From Amoebidium appalachense (taxonomy: Eukaryota; Ichthyosporea): a DNA stretch of 64,000 nt. A program made the position numbers and the translations under genes. Below are positions 47,685 to 56,533 of the stretch, piece by piece. Every line of letters begins with the position of its first letter. The stretch's first letter is position 1. Location: assembly GCA_963693365.1 (NCBI GenBank), contig CAVNZM010000012.1, positions 3,410,001 to 3,474,000 on the forward strand, written 5' to 3'. The notes under the pieces are model-generated. The model was given only the letters and a program-made list of their open reading frames with translations. It made no database searches and was not told the DNA's origin.

Positions 47685-48406
47685 GTGTTACCTACCGGGT
47701 TTAAATTTGCGCGCGCGGCCTGTAGCGCCAACATCCCCGTGCCAACCAGCCCACCCACCACCCCACCGGCGAGTGGGCTCACCACGAAGACCCACAGGTG
47801 TGCACCCTCCTCCGCCGCGACTGCAGCTGCTATGCTGCGCGCAGGGTTGATGGAGCAGCCGGTGAACGGGATCAGCAACATGTGCATGAGGAACACCACG
47901 GCGCCAATGGCGAGCGGCGCTATTACCGGCGCAATGTCCACGAGCTCGGGGTGCTTGCATGCAACGGTCACCGAAAGCACCAGTACGGCGGTCGCGAGCA
48001 GCTCAAGCGCAACGGCCTCTGCCTCGGTTCCCGCGTACACCCCGTTGACCCCGAACCCCCCGTGGTAGGCGGACGGGACCACCGCCTTGAGCAGTCCGAC
48101 ACCCACGATGCCGCCCACCACCTGGGCGGGTACGTACAGCGCCAGTAGCGCGGGGTGCAGCCAGCCGCCGGCGACGAGGCCAAGTGGGTTGAGATGTCCC
48201 CCAGACACGGGTGCACACACGGCTACCATCGCTCCCACCACGCCGCCAAAGCCCGCGGCCACGGCCAGCAGGTCGGCGGCGCCCGTTGCTCCGTGGGTCG
48301 CCACGCCCGTAGCCATTGCGATGCCAATGGCCGTGAAGGTCAGCACCGCGGTGCCGAGCATCTCCGCCAGGAAACTCGCGCCGTGTCGGATCACGAAGGG
48401 CAGCAT
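47681..48406 (-). CDS. Aquaporin / major intrinsic protein
   Basis: 241 residues with six membrane helices and both half-helix loops: GGHLNPLG (Asn73-Pro74-Leu75, an NPL variant of the first NPA box) and INPARS (Asn187-Pro-Ala-Arg190, second NPA with the selectivity-filter Arg). The layout is complete for a water or glycerol channel. The host or virion membrane would be the site of action. A few chlorella viruses carry aquaglyceroporins; otherwise it is rare in viruses. The ATGA overlap with the downstream Cys-rich gene implies a shared transcript. Confidence 0.9.
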   Translation of the reverse strand: MLPFVIRHGASFLAEMLGTAVLTFTAIGIAMATGVATHGATGAADLLAVAAGFGGVVGAMVAVCAPVSGGHLNPLGLVAGGWLHPALLALYVPAQVVGGIVGVGLLKAVVPSAYHGGFGVNGVYAGTEAEAVALELLATAVLVLSVTVACKHPELVDIAPVIAPLAIGAVVFLMHMLLIPFTGCSINPARSIAAAVAAEEGAHLWVFVVSPLAGGVVGGLVGTGMLALQAARANLNPVGNT

Positions 48407-48508
48407 TGAGAGCAGCGGAGATTTTTAATTTCGGAAGGCGCGGTTGTGTGCGCACTACAGATAGGCGCACAGGGGCTCGATGGCGCTTCCGACGTGCACG
48501 GCTTGTGT

Positions 48509-49336
48509 TTATTTGTGGCGTGTCGGGTTGGCGCTGGCGACGGTGCGTTCGACGAGCATCGCGAGGCTCGTGTGAGGCGGGAACAGGTGGATGAGCTCGG
48601 TGGCGGTCTCGCTAGCGCTGTAGGGCTCGCGCAGCAGCACGACAGAGTCGTGCCCCCTAGCGCGTGCGGCGTCGATCAGGTCAAAGTCGTAGTAGTCGAA
48701 GTAGGCCGTGCCGACCACGGCGCTGTAGTGCGCGCCGCTACGCATGAGCTCCGCCAGCCGGTCGACCTCGGTCATGAAGGCGCGGCGGTTCTGTGTCTTG
48801 GCAAGCACCTGCGAGAAGAGGTACCTGTCCCCGGGGTGTGTGGAGCCCGACTTGAGCCGCTGCCTGAAGTCCCAGCCGAGCAGCAGTAGCGCGTGTAGCT
48901 TGGTCGTGGCCACCAGGGGGTTCTCGAGCTTGAGGTACAGCGCGGTCGTCTCGGGCGCGGCGTAGTAGAACGTGTATGTCGGGGCGCGAGGATGCGGGCG
49001 AGCGTCTGCCGCGCGGCCGAACCGTAGGACCTCGACGTATCCGCCGGCAAAGGACTCGAGGCGTGGGAACGGCCGTGCCGTGCACGCGTTGCCCGGCTCG
49101 CGGTACAGCTTGTCCCTGTTGCAGGCTGCGGGCCTCCTGCGCAGGAAGAAGTAGGCGTTTCGCGCGCGCAAATCGAACGGACACCCATCGGTCTTGTGCA
49201 CGAGCTTGGCGTAGCGCGGGTTGCACCTCGCCGATCGAAGTGACGTGTAGTCGAACAGCTTTTTGGACCGGCCGCGTCGGAACAGGTGTGTGTATTGGTC
49301 AATCGGTGCGCGGGGGCGCGGGGGCTTCTCGCTCAT
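48509..49336 (-). CDS. Hypothetical protein, 275 residues
   Basis: Arg/Tyr-rich first half (YTHLFRRGRSKKLFDYTSLRS), then an alpha/beta-looking second half with VVGTAYFDYYDFDLIDAARARGHDSVVLLR, quoted in part: DYYDFDLIDAARARGHD, which has the rhythm of a nucleotide-binding or hydrolase-type fold but lacks a diagnostic motif. AATAAA (reverse strand) lies at 48510. Its ATG overlaps the stop of the preceding gene (49333) as ATGA. Confidence 0.6.
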   Translation of the reverse strand: MSEKPPRPRAPIDQYTHLFRRGRSKKLFDYTSLRSARCNPRYAKLVHKTDGCPFDLRARNAYFFLRRRPAACNRDKLYREPGNACTARPFPRLESFAGGYVEVLRFGRAADARPHPRAPTYTFYYAAPETTALYLKLENPLVATTKLHALLLLGWDFRQRLKSGSTHPGDRYLFSQVLAKTQNRRAFMTEVDRLAELMRSGAHYSAVVGTAYFDYYDFDLIDAARARGHDSVVLLREPYSASETATELIHLFPPHTSLAMLVERTVASANPTRHK

Positions 49337-49590
49337 TGTGGTTGGGTGGACCTTTTATCGGAATCCGGGGCACGTGTGGCCGCTTTGGCGCTGCGGGACT
49401 TGAAGATCTCCTCGTACATGCGCTCCATGGCCGTTCGCGGGGTCTCTTCGGTCACGTCGCGGCCGTTCAGCTGCAGGTACGTCACGAGCTGGCCGGTCGA
49501 CAGGTGGTCCGCGAGGCCAGCGCGTGGTCGTTTGTGTCGGGGGTGCCTGGCCGGTAAGAGTTGGGGCTTCTGGCTCTTCTGCTTCGGCAT
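49333..49590 (-). CDS. Small basic hypothetical protein
   Basis: 85 residues, N terminus rich in Lys/Arg/Pro/His (KQKSQKPQLLPARHPRHKRP), C-terminal half likely helical (RTAMERMYEEIFKSRSAKAA). 4-bp ATGA overlap with the next gene and 20 bp after the previous one: a compact same-strand group. Confidence 0.55.
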   Translation of the reverse strand: MPKQKSQKPQLLPARHPRHKRPRAGLADHLSTGQLVTYLQLNGRDVTEETPRTAMERMYEEIFKSRSAKAATRAPDSDKRSTQPQ

Positions 49591-49610
49591 CTACGGGGGG
49601 CGCACATTTC

Positions 49611-49994
49611 TCATTCCAGCACACGCTTGGGCTGTGTGAGCACCAGCGCCTCGCGCGGGCCGCCGGCGGTCTTGCCGCCCTTGACGTACCAGCCGTCGAC
49701 CTTGTACGCGTCGCAGATCTTCTGGGCGCGCAGCTGCTGCGCGGGCGTCAGGCGCGGGCGCCGCGCGAGGGCAACGAGGAACTGCTTCTCCGGAGTTGGC
49801 TGGCCCAGGTCGGGCAGCAGCAGCACCAGGTCCGTCTTCACCGTGTACTGCACGGCATGCACGCGACGGCGGCCCAGGTGGCGGCCGTTGCTCAGTATGC
49901 GCGCGCCCTTCTTCACGGCGAGCGTCACGTGGCCGTCGTGGTGGCGCGCGTGGCACATTTTGCGGTCGAGACACAATCCGCTTGTGGCAGCCAT
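49611..49994 (-). CDS. Hypothetical protein, 127 residues
   Basis: Mixed, basic protein with a Cys/His-containing N terminus (CLDRKMCHARHHDGH), a beta-rich middle (VHAVQYTVKTDLVLLLPDLG) and a helical segment (LTPAQQLRAQKICDAYKVDG). No family recognised. Codon bias and GC match its neighbours, and it sits in the same dense minus-strand run. Confidence 0.55.
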   Translation of the reverse strand: MAATSGLCLDRKMCHARHHDGHVTLAVKKGARILSNGRHLGRRRVHAVQYTVKTDLVLLLPDLGQPTPEKQFLVALARRPRLTPAQQLRAQKICDAYKVDGWYVKGGKTAGGPREALVLTQPKRVLE

Positions 49995-50011
49995 CTAGGT
50001 GTGCGTGCGAT

Positions 50012-50170
50012 TTAAGCGTACAGATGGTTCAGGTCGTTGAGAATGTGCATGACCGAGGCGACCAGCACGAGCGCTGCGGCCAGCAGGCGCACGTAGCGCA
50101 GCTTCCATTCGAAGTTCCATGCCTCGGGGAGAATGCGGAGGCCGGCAAGTTCCATTGCGGTGGGGGACAT
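50012..50170 (-). CDS. Small single-pass membrane protein, 52 residues
   Basis: Starts at MSPTAMELAG (second Met at codon 6). After an amphipathic 25-residue segment comes one membrane helix (RLLAAALVLVASVMHIL) and a short tail. It fills an otherwise empty 230-bp gap between two genes on the same strand, and its hydrophobic pattern is not that of a shadow frame. Small membrane proteins of this size are common in virions. Confidence 0.6.
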   Translation of the reverse strand: MSPTAMELAGLRILPEAWNFEWKLRYVRLLAAALVLVASVMHILNDLNHLYA

Positions 50171-50266
50171 AAGAGCTGGGGGGCAGTGTCGCAGCTAGTG
50201 AAAGGCTCGTGTCGGACACCGGCATTTAGTCCCCCGCAGGTTCCTAGACGACCACCCGAATCCGGG

Positions 50267-50339
50267 ATATTAAACGTTTAATATTCACATAAAACCAAGG
50301 ATTGGACTGCGTTTTTTTTTTGACACCCATGGGTGTCAA
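50267..50339. promoter_or_regulatory. Two perfect palindromes (18 and 20 bp)
   Basis: ATATTAAAC/GTTTAATAT at 50267-50284 and TTGACACCCA/TGGGTGTCAA at 50320-50339, 35 bp apart, in AT-richer intergenic DNA. An ATTGG box and TATA-like TTTATAATTT follow (50352, 50378). Confidence 0.6.
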
Positions 50340-50398
50340 GAATCTCTGTTCTGATTGGTCGGTAGGTAAAGGTGTTTTTATAATTTCGCTGCCTTGAC

Positions 50399-50521
50399 AT
50401 GGACTACAATCGCGAGCTGGCACACAAGGTGTTCCACGACGCGGCCGCGCTGCTGTGGCGTAACACGATGACGTCACCCAGTCGTGACGCAATCATGAGG
50501 TGTTGCGTCATCAGCGAATGA
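50399..50521 (+). pseudogene. Fragment copied from the MSV199 gene's C-terminal half
   Basis: The first 22 codons (NRELAHKVFHDAAALLWRN) nearly repeat DYGRELARKVFHDAAVLLWRN encoded at 51498-51560 of the gene just downstream. Then the match stops. It follows its own TATA-like sequence and ATG, so it could still be transcribed. Confidence 0.7.
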
Positions 50522-50733
50522 ACACAAACTGCTACAATGATTTTGGCAACCTTGTTTTTCTTTGTCGATATATGGTCAATTGATAGCTGTTCGATTTGTG
50601 TCTAGAGCTGTGGTTGTAAAAGACAACAACAACAAACCACTGCAAGTGTCACAAAGGGCACACTTATTCTTGTTATCTGGATGATGTCCTCCTACCAACA
50701 CTGCCCAACGCGCCGATTGTGGAGGCTGTCCCG

Positions 50734-51876
50734 ATGGCTCTTCCTTCTCCTCCAACTTCTCTGACCATCACCCTGGGTGCCAAGGCGGCCCTCCTCGGCG
50801 AGTTTGCCAAGTTCTGGGACTTGAACGGTGACATCGATGAGCTTGCCATCCATGAGGAGCTGAGTGGGGCTCGCGTACAGGCGCTACTGTTCAACATGAG
50901 CGAAAGACATGGTAGGCAGCAACTGAAAGTTCTTGCGACAAAGCTGGACCTTGTAGAGAAGATCGACTTCAGCATCCAAACCATCAGGTATGGGCGGTTT
51001 GTGTCTGACTTCATTCCATTAAAACCGAGCTGTCCAATCAAAAACTAGCCGGTGGCCACCGACAAGCTTTTTATTGGATGTTCCCGGTCGTTTGAGTGCT
51101 GACCTCAAATTAACAGGAATAAGTACAAGGACATCGACGAGCTTTTCTTCACCCCTCACGCATTCAAAACAATGCTGATGGCCGTTCTCACGCCTATCGG
51201 CAAGGAGGTTCGGAGATACTATCGCCTTATCGAGCAGGCGTTCAAGATCCTGCACCGCGAGAACCGCGTGCAGGCCCAGGCCGCGCTCGTCGAGGCCACC
51301 GCGCGCGCGCAAGAGAACGAGGCCCGTGCCGCCGCGCTGTCCGCGAGCCTTTTGAAGATCGAGACGTGGTACACCGAAACCGCCGAGCTGCTGGACACAG
51401 CCAACGAGCGCCTGGAGATGTACGAGTGCGACACCGACCATCCCCAGCGCATCGTGTCCCTGCCACCCGGAACGTCCCCGAACACGCACTGTCTGGACAC
51501 GGACTACGGCCGCGAGCTCGCGCGCAAGGTGTTCCACGACGCCGCCGTGCTTCTGTGGCGCAACCACCAGGACTTCGAGCACCGCTTCGATCCGGCCTAC
51601 TGGAACAGTCTCGTCAACTGGCACCTGACCGTGGACCCCGCACAGTCCGTGTACCGCTCTCACATCAACGTGTACACGGCACTGTGCAAGGCCGCCTACA
51701 CGCTGCACGGCGTGCCCAAGGTGACCAACCTCACCTACAACCAGCTCTACGACGTGCTGCGCCGCCTGGCCCGTGTGCTCGGTAGCTGCCTGGTGCAACA
51801 GGCCGAGCTCGAGATGGTCTTCGGCGACCAGCTCGACAGGCACACACAGACCACATTGGACACGTTTATGGCTTGA
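50734..51876 (+). CDS. MSV199-domain protein with a 129-nt intron
   Basis: Two coding parts, 50734-50987 and 51117-51876, together 337 residues. Between them 50988-51116 starts GTATGG and ends TTAACAG and contains an in-frame stop. Splicing at these points keeps phase and rebuilds the conserved MSV199 core across the junction (KYKDIDELFFTPHAFK lies just after it, near residue 95). MSV199 domains occur in ascoviruses, iridoviruses, entomopoxviruses and other large DNA viruses, usually as DNA-binding regulators. A coiled coil (Ala/Glu/Arg-rich, about 125-165) and a helical C-terminal domain follow. Confidence 0.8.
50988..51116 (+). other. Predicted spliceosomal-type intron
   Basis: GT-AG borders (CAG|GTATGG ... 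TTAACAG|GAATAAG), with TGCTGACCTCAAATTAACAG giving a branch-point-like CTGAC 20 nt before the 3' end. Length 129 nt. Confidence 0.75.
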
Positions 51877-51929
51877 TTTTCATATGTGTCTGGGACTCAG
51901 AAATGGTTGGTGTATTTGTTTAATTTCCG

Positions 51930-52790
51930 TTACAACCCGCCCGCCTCCAGGGCAGCGGCGATGGACACCGCGGTCCCAATAAACACCTCCCTACCAAACA
52001 GTCTGTACGTACGCCGTGTCACTATCCCTACCACGCACCCCCTCAGGTCCACCAGCGGCCCGCCCGAGTTGCCGCGGTCCACAGCGCCGCTGAACACCAG
52101 GTGCTCGCGCACATCCCCGCGCCGCTGCGGCTCACGGTCGACCGCCAGCAGCTTGCCGACCGTGAACTGCACGCCCTCGTGTCCCGCGGGGAGCCCGATG
52201 GCCACCACGGTCATGTCCGGGTCCGTGGGAGTCGCGTAGTAGCGGCACAGTCGGTCGTCGGCCGCCGCGTGGGTGTAGGGCGCGTGGAGCACCGTGAAGT
52301 CGTACCGACCGCTCGTGTACCGCACCGTCGCGTTCGCCACCGTGCCGTCCGCAAACTCCACCGCCAGGGCCCACGGGTGCCGCGTGGGCGGGCCGTGGCT
52401 GCAGGTGAGCACGAACACCCCGCGGCCGCTGCCGTCCGGCACGTACACGCCCGAGGTCCACCCGGACGGCGTGGACGAGTGCGCCACGCGCACGATGTGG
52501 TTGCGCGCCACGTGTGCAACCGGGGGATATCTGTCGACGTGTGCGATGCCCTCGTACCGGAACACAAGGTCCTCCCCACCGGTCGCTCCCCAATAGCGCC
52601 TCAGCAGCCTCCCCGGAGGGACTTCGATCTGCCCGGAGGCCGGCTGGGGCACGACGTGCTCAAACACCGGGGCCCACGCCGTGCGTGCTTGTGCCTCGCC
52701 GGCATCCAGGGCACGTGTGTTGGCAACTACACCGACAGCCAACAGACTCAATGCCCGAACGATGCGCATCATGACGACGCTGATATGCAC
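51930..52790 (-). CDS. Secreted trypsin/chymotrypsin-fold serine protease
   Basis: 286 residues with an N-terminal signal peptide (MRIVRALSLLAVGVVA, from Met8). The triad is visible: His132 in VFVLTCSHG, Asp164 in GRYDFTVLHAP, Ser242 in RGNSGGPLVD, followed by GCVVGIVTR. The form is closer to DegP-like or viral chymotrypsin-fold enzymes than to digestive trypsins, with few cysteines. It should act in the secretory route or outside the cell. Possible jobs are virion maturation or host surface cleavage; none is shown. Confidence 0.85.
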   Translation of the reverse strand: MHISVVMMRIVRALSLLAVGVVANTRALDAGEAQARTAWAPVFEHVVPQPASGQIEVPPGRLLRRYWGATGGEDLVFRYEGIAHVDRYPPVAHVARNHIVRVAHSSTPSGWTSGVYVPDGSGRGVFVLTCSHGPPTRHPWALAVEFADGTVANATVRYTSGRYDFTVLHAPYTHAAADDRLCRYYATPTDPDMTVVAIGLPAGHEGVQFTVGKLLAVDREPQRRGDVREHLVFSGAVDRGNSGGPLVDLRGCVVGIVTRRTYRLFGREVFIGTAVSIAAALEAGGL

Positions 52791-52972
52791 ATGTGAAGGT
52801 CGAGATGGTTTGGGCGTGACTATATAGATTGCAGCGCGTACGCGATGGGTGGGTGGCTTTCATTGGATGTGGTTAGACTAGCCGACCAATCACACCCCCC
52901 CCCGCCCACGACTCGACCCGAATCGACTATCCGAACCCCCGAACACCCCGACCCGACCCGACAGTCGGATGC

Positions 52973-54040
52973 TCAGAGCGTGTCGTCCTTGTCGGTCTTT
53001 GTGTTGAGCACGTCCACAAGCCGCCGCTTGCGCGCGAGCATGCGCCGCCGCGTCTCGTCGTCCACGTACGCCTCGTCGTCCGACGTGTCCACGTCCTCCC
53101 CGCACGCGCGGCGGGACTCCTTCTCGGTCACGTACGCGCCGTACAGGTTGGTCAGCACGCGGTCGCCCTTGTTGACGGGGTGCGGCAGGCCGGCCACCAG
53201 GTCCGGGAGGCGCGGCGTGCACTTCTGCACGCGCACGCGCACGTACTGCACGCGCAGCATCTCGTAGCGCGCAAGCAGTGTCTCGTGGTCGTCCTTGAGC
53301 TTGTTGAACTGGACCTCCTTCTGTTGGAGCGCAGCGATGCGCGCGTTCAGATTGCGGATGTGCTCGATGTAGCGCTCGCACTCTGGGTTGGACTTCTTGA
53401 ACCCCGCGACCTGCTCCTTAAGCAGCTCGTTCTCGCGCTTGGCTGCTTCCAGCTTCGCCTTGTCCTCCGTTGACTTGCTCAGCTCGTCGTACTTGGCGCG
53501 CAGGCCGATAAGCTCCTTGTTGTTGGTCGCTGCCTGTTCGATTGTCTCACGGAACTCGCGCAGCTCGAACATGACCGATCGGGCCGTGGTGTCGTCCAGG
53601 CCGGCCGCCACGAGCATCGTGTGGTCGCCCAGGCCTTGTAGGATACGGACTAGTACGTGTGATATCTTGCGTGCCATGGCGCCCTTGTCCATGCCGCTCG
53701 CCAGCCCCCGTTTAGTGATTCCAGATACATCGACAAGGATTTCGAATTGCCGGAGCGTTGTCTTCTCGACATCTGATGTGTCGGGTAGATTGGCTTCCAG
53801 TTTCAGCGTGGCCGTTGAATGGTCGTCGCTCTCACTATCGCGAATCAGTTCGGATATCTTCGGGGGGAGTTTTTGCATGATGTCTTGGATCGCGCGGTTG
53901 TAGATGCCCATTACGATCTCGGTCCTGCTTGTCACCTTCTGCATCTTCTCCACCAGCTGGTTGATGTCGACTATGCCATTTTTCCGGATGTCCGCAAAGA
54001 AGTCCACGAGAGTCCGGTCAACGGTAAAAGGCGCCGCCAT
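52973..54040 (-). CDS. Long coiled-coil hypothetical protein
   Basis: 355 residues. A helical N-terminal domain (VDFFADIRKNGIVDINQLVEK) and a region with ILVDVSGITKRGLASG are followed by a coiled coil at about 165-275 (ELSKSTEDKAKLEAAKRENE...). The C terminus has an acidic patch and a basic cluster (RRRMLARKRRL). No family recognised. Gene starts 80 bp from the divergent small membrane gene. Confidence 0.65.
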   Translation of the reverse strand: MAAPFTVDRTLVDFFADIRKNGIVDINQLVEKMQKVTSRTEIVMGIYNRAIQDIMQKLPPKISELIRDSESDDHSTATLKLEANLPDTSDVEKTTLRQFEILVDVSGITKRGLASGMDKGAMARKISHVLVRILQGLGDHTMLVAAGLDDTTARSVMFELREFRETIEQAATNNKELIGLRAKYDELSKSTEDKAKLEAAKRENELLKEQVAGFKKSNPECERYIEHIRNLNARIAALQQKEVQFNKLKDDHETLLARYEMLRVQYVRVRVQKCTPRLPDLVAGLPHPVNKGDRVLTNLYGAYVTEKESRRACGEDVDTSDDEAYVDDETRRRMLARKRRLVDVLNTKTDKDDTL

Positions 54041-54121
54041 CAGTTAGCACTTACAAACATAATCACACGGTCCCGTGCGCGCAGCGCAATTTTGTCGCCT
54101 TAAAACGAGGTTACGTCCCAT

Positions 54122-54349
54122 ATGGGCGTCGGCAATGAGATCATTGTCTTTGTCCTCTGGATCGTGGCGGTCGCCGCGCTGGCTTCGTTTATACGCTTTT
54201 ACAAAGCCATGGAGAGCGAGAAGTGCGTCGAGCCGGTCGTGAAGACCGAGTTCCGCGTCTGGTACAACGCCTCCTTGTACGTGTGTGGCGGAGTTTTCTT
54301 CCTGTATCTGGGCCGTATGGCCTACATTCTGAACCACAACGCCGACTAG
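54122..54349 (+). CDS. Two-pass small membrane protein
   Basis: 75 residues with two hydrophobic helices (EIIVFVLWIVAVAALASFI and LYVCGGVFFLYLGRMAYIL) separated by a charged loop. No family recognised. Same strand as the next gene, 39 bp apart. Confidence 0.65.
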   Translation: MGVGNEIIVFVLWIVAVAALASFIRFYKAMESEKCVEPVVKTEFRVWYNASLYVCGGVFFLYLGRMAYILNHNAD

Positions 54350-54388
54350 AAAAGCAGGCGTCTGTTTTGTTTCGCGCCATTTATTAGC

Positions 54389-54784
54389 ATGGGCGCCGCC
54401 ACATCGCAACCGGTCGTGTGCCTCCCCGCTCACACCTACTTCGTGACGACCGACGCGGACCCGTCGCTCGTTCTTGTGACGAGGCGGCTTGCCGGAACCC
54501 TCACCGTCGACTGCACCCGTGTCGTCGTGTGGGCAACCACGCGCCCACTCTACCTACTGCCGACCACGCACCTGCGCAACATCCACCCCGACAAGTTTTC
54601 CACGGTCGCCGTTCAGCACGGCTGCGACGCACTCATTGCCGAGCGCCTTGTCCTCGGCGCGGACCCCGAATCCCTCGACCTCGTCCAGCTGGCCGAACTA
54701 TCCCCCAGGGACTTTCGCTTGTACCGCCGCGCGTTTCTTCGCGAAACCGTGACCACAGACATCAACCGGGCCCAAGCGTGCTAG
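54389..54784 (+). CDS. Hypothetical protein with N-myristoylation motif
   Basis: 131 residues starting MGAATSQP, which fits the N-myristoylation consensus MGxxxS/T. The rest is a beta-rich body (SLVLVTRRLAGTLTVDCTRVVVW). Myristoylation would attach it to the inner face of a membrane, as for several virion proteins. Its 3' end overlaps the Nudix gene's end by 23 bp on the opposite strand. Confidence 0.6.
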   Translation: MGAATSQPVVCLPAHTYFVTTDADPSLVLVTRRLAGTLTVDCTRVVVWATTRPLYLLPTTHLRNIHPDKFSTVAVQHGCDALIAERLVLGADPESLDLVQLAELSPRDFRLYRRAFLRETVTTDINRAQAC

Positions 54785-55430
54785 GGTCGCACCACACCAG
54801 GTCCTTGAGGAACAGCCCAATGTTGAAATACTGCACGAGGTTGTTGAGGCCGGCAAGGAATGGCCGCCGGAACATGGGATTGCCGGGCATGCCCGGCACG
54901 GGATGGTTCCATCGTGACCGCAGCGCCACGTCAAACACGTCGTCCGCATGAAACCAATGCATGGTCCGCTTCTCCAGGAAGTCGTACTTAACGCGCAACG
55001 CCCCGTCACGTACTTCGGTCGCGCCTGGTAGTGCAAGCTGCCCCGCCACAAGCGCGTGGCGCGCTGCCTCGAATCGGCGCGGTAGGTGCGGGTCAAAGGG
55101 GATCTGCACCATGTACGTAATAAAGTAGCGGTTCTGCCCGGCCGCACCCGCAAACCGCAGCACGTACGCGCGGTCGCGCAGGATGCCCTCGAGCACGGGG
55201 CGCGGCATCACCGTGTCCAGTGTCTCCTCGTAGAACTCCATGACGGTGGTCTCCTCCACGGTCAGGCCCGGCTTGAGGCGCCCCCCAAACACCCCATAGC
55301 GCCCGTCGCTGTCCTCCTGCCCCAACAGGAACAGCACGCGCCGGTCGTGCACGGCGTAGGGCAGCACACCGGCGCCGATGATGCGGCAGTCGTCGTCGTG
55401 GTAGGGGATGCACATGTCCAGGACCTTCAT
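54762..55430 (-). CDS. Nudix-fold protein with a degenerate Nudix box
   Basis: 222 residues from ATG at 55430 (an in-frame ATG also at 55490). Residues 49-70 read GGRLKPGLTVEETTVMEFYEE: the three metal-binding Glu of REUxEE are kept (Glu65, Glu68, Glu69), but the usual Arg is Met, the first Glu is Leu and the following Gly is Leu. Viral Nudix enzymes include the decapping proteins of poxviruses and African swine fever virus; this may be of that sort or have lost activity. Confidence 0.65.
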   Translation of the reverse strand: MKVLDMCIPYHDDDCRIIGAGVLPYAVHDRRVLFLLGQEDSDGRYGVFGGRLKPGLTVEETTVMEFYEETLDTVMPRPVLEGILRDRAYVLRFAGAAGQNRYFITYMVQIPFDPHLPRRFEAARHALVAGQLALPGATEVRDGALRVKYDFLEKRTMHWFHADDVFDVALRSRWNHPVPGMPGNPMFRRPFLAGLNNLVQYFNIGLFLKDLVWCDPSTLGPG

Positions 55431-55474
55431 CGAGTGGGGGGGAGATAATCTGGAGGTGCGGGGGATTTCAGGGC

Positions 55475-56453
55475 CTACTCCACTGTCCAAGACGAGTTGC
55501 TGAGTGTTACAACGTCGCCATAATCCTTTCGCAACATCACGAACAACACGCCAGCAGGGCTCCGCCCGGGCCCGTTGTTTGTTACCGTGACCGTTATCGT
55601 GTTTACCGACAGGCTTAGAGTGGTTTCAAACTTTGGATAGCCTGGCGTGGTCCAGCTGTTTTCTGGCACCGTTGCAACAGTGACACCGTTGATGGCAACG
55701 GTGGCGGTGTTGTCGCAAACCACATGCATGACGATTACTTGAGAACCGTAACTACCAACGACTTTCTTGAACGTGCAAACCCCAGGATCCGCGCCCAAAT
55801 TGGCGTTCGGGTGGCTCCAAATCCACCGGGCGTTTGGATGCGGGAACTGGCATGCGGTCCCCCAGGGAGGTACCGCGGCGTCGTACCTCCCAGACTCCCC
55901 TGCCCACCGCGTGATGCGCCCCCGGTCCCATTGAACAAGTACCCCCTTCAGCTTTTGGGTCTCCGCTTGGCACCTCGTCTTCACGCACGTACGTGCGCTG
56001 CGACATTTCGCTCCAGGCCGAGATACTGGTGTCGCTGTTGGCCCAGGGCGTTAGGGGCCACGCGGCCACGCCCTTGCGCATATAACAGTAGCCCTTCTTT
56101 CCACCGGCTATTAAGTGCACGGGTGCATACCCAAACTGTACACAGTTAAACGTGGCCTCCGCACGGGCCATGCATTGTACCGCACTCCCAAAGCCCCAGT
56201 TGCTGGGGTCTTGCCAGTCGTTGTAGATGTTGGTGGTGGAGTGATCCGCTATCTGGTCAAACATGTACCAACGCACCCGCAGAAAGGGCGTGTAGAGGTA
56301 CCAGCCAGCCCAGTCGTTCCAGCGCCATGGCAACCTCGGTGCCGATGCTGGAGTAGTAGGTGGCTGCGACTTGTAGCTGGAGCCGTTCACGGTCGCCGAT
56401 GGCATATTCTGTGAAATCATGTCCTCTCGTGCGTGTGAAGACATGGTATCCAC
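55475..56453 (-). CDS. Fibre-like protein W, frameshifted near 55985
   Basis: Read in two frames: 56453 to about 55985, then about 55984 to 55475. The first has PWRWNDWAGWYLYTPF, the C-terminal motif of the other fibre genes here, but placed early; the second is a beta-sandwich-like domain (PNARWIWSHPNANLGAD, then AINGVTVATVPENSW) like carbohydrate-binding domains in tail fibres. One missing or extra base near GTGCGTGAAGACG separates the frames. The whole would be about 320 residues. Confidence 0.55.
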
Positions 56454-56533
56454 ACTGTGCCGCCGCTTGGTTGCAAGCCGCTGTCAGCCAGCGTCTTCAG
56501 ATCGGATAGAGCAACAGTTCCGGGATATATGGC

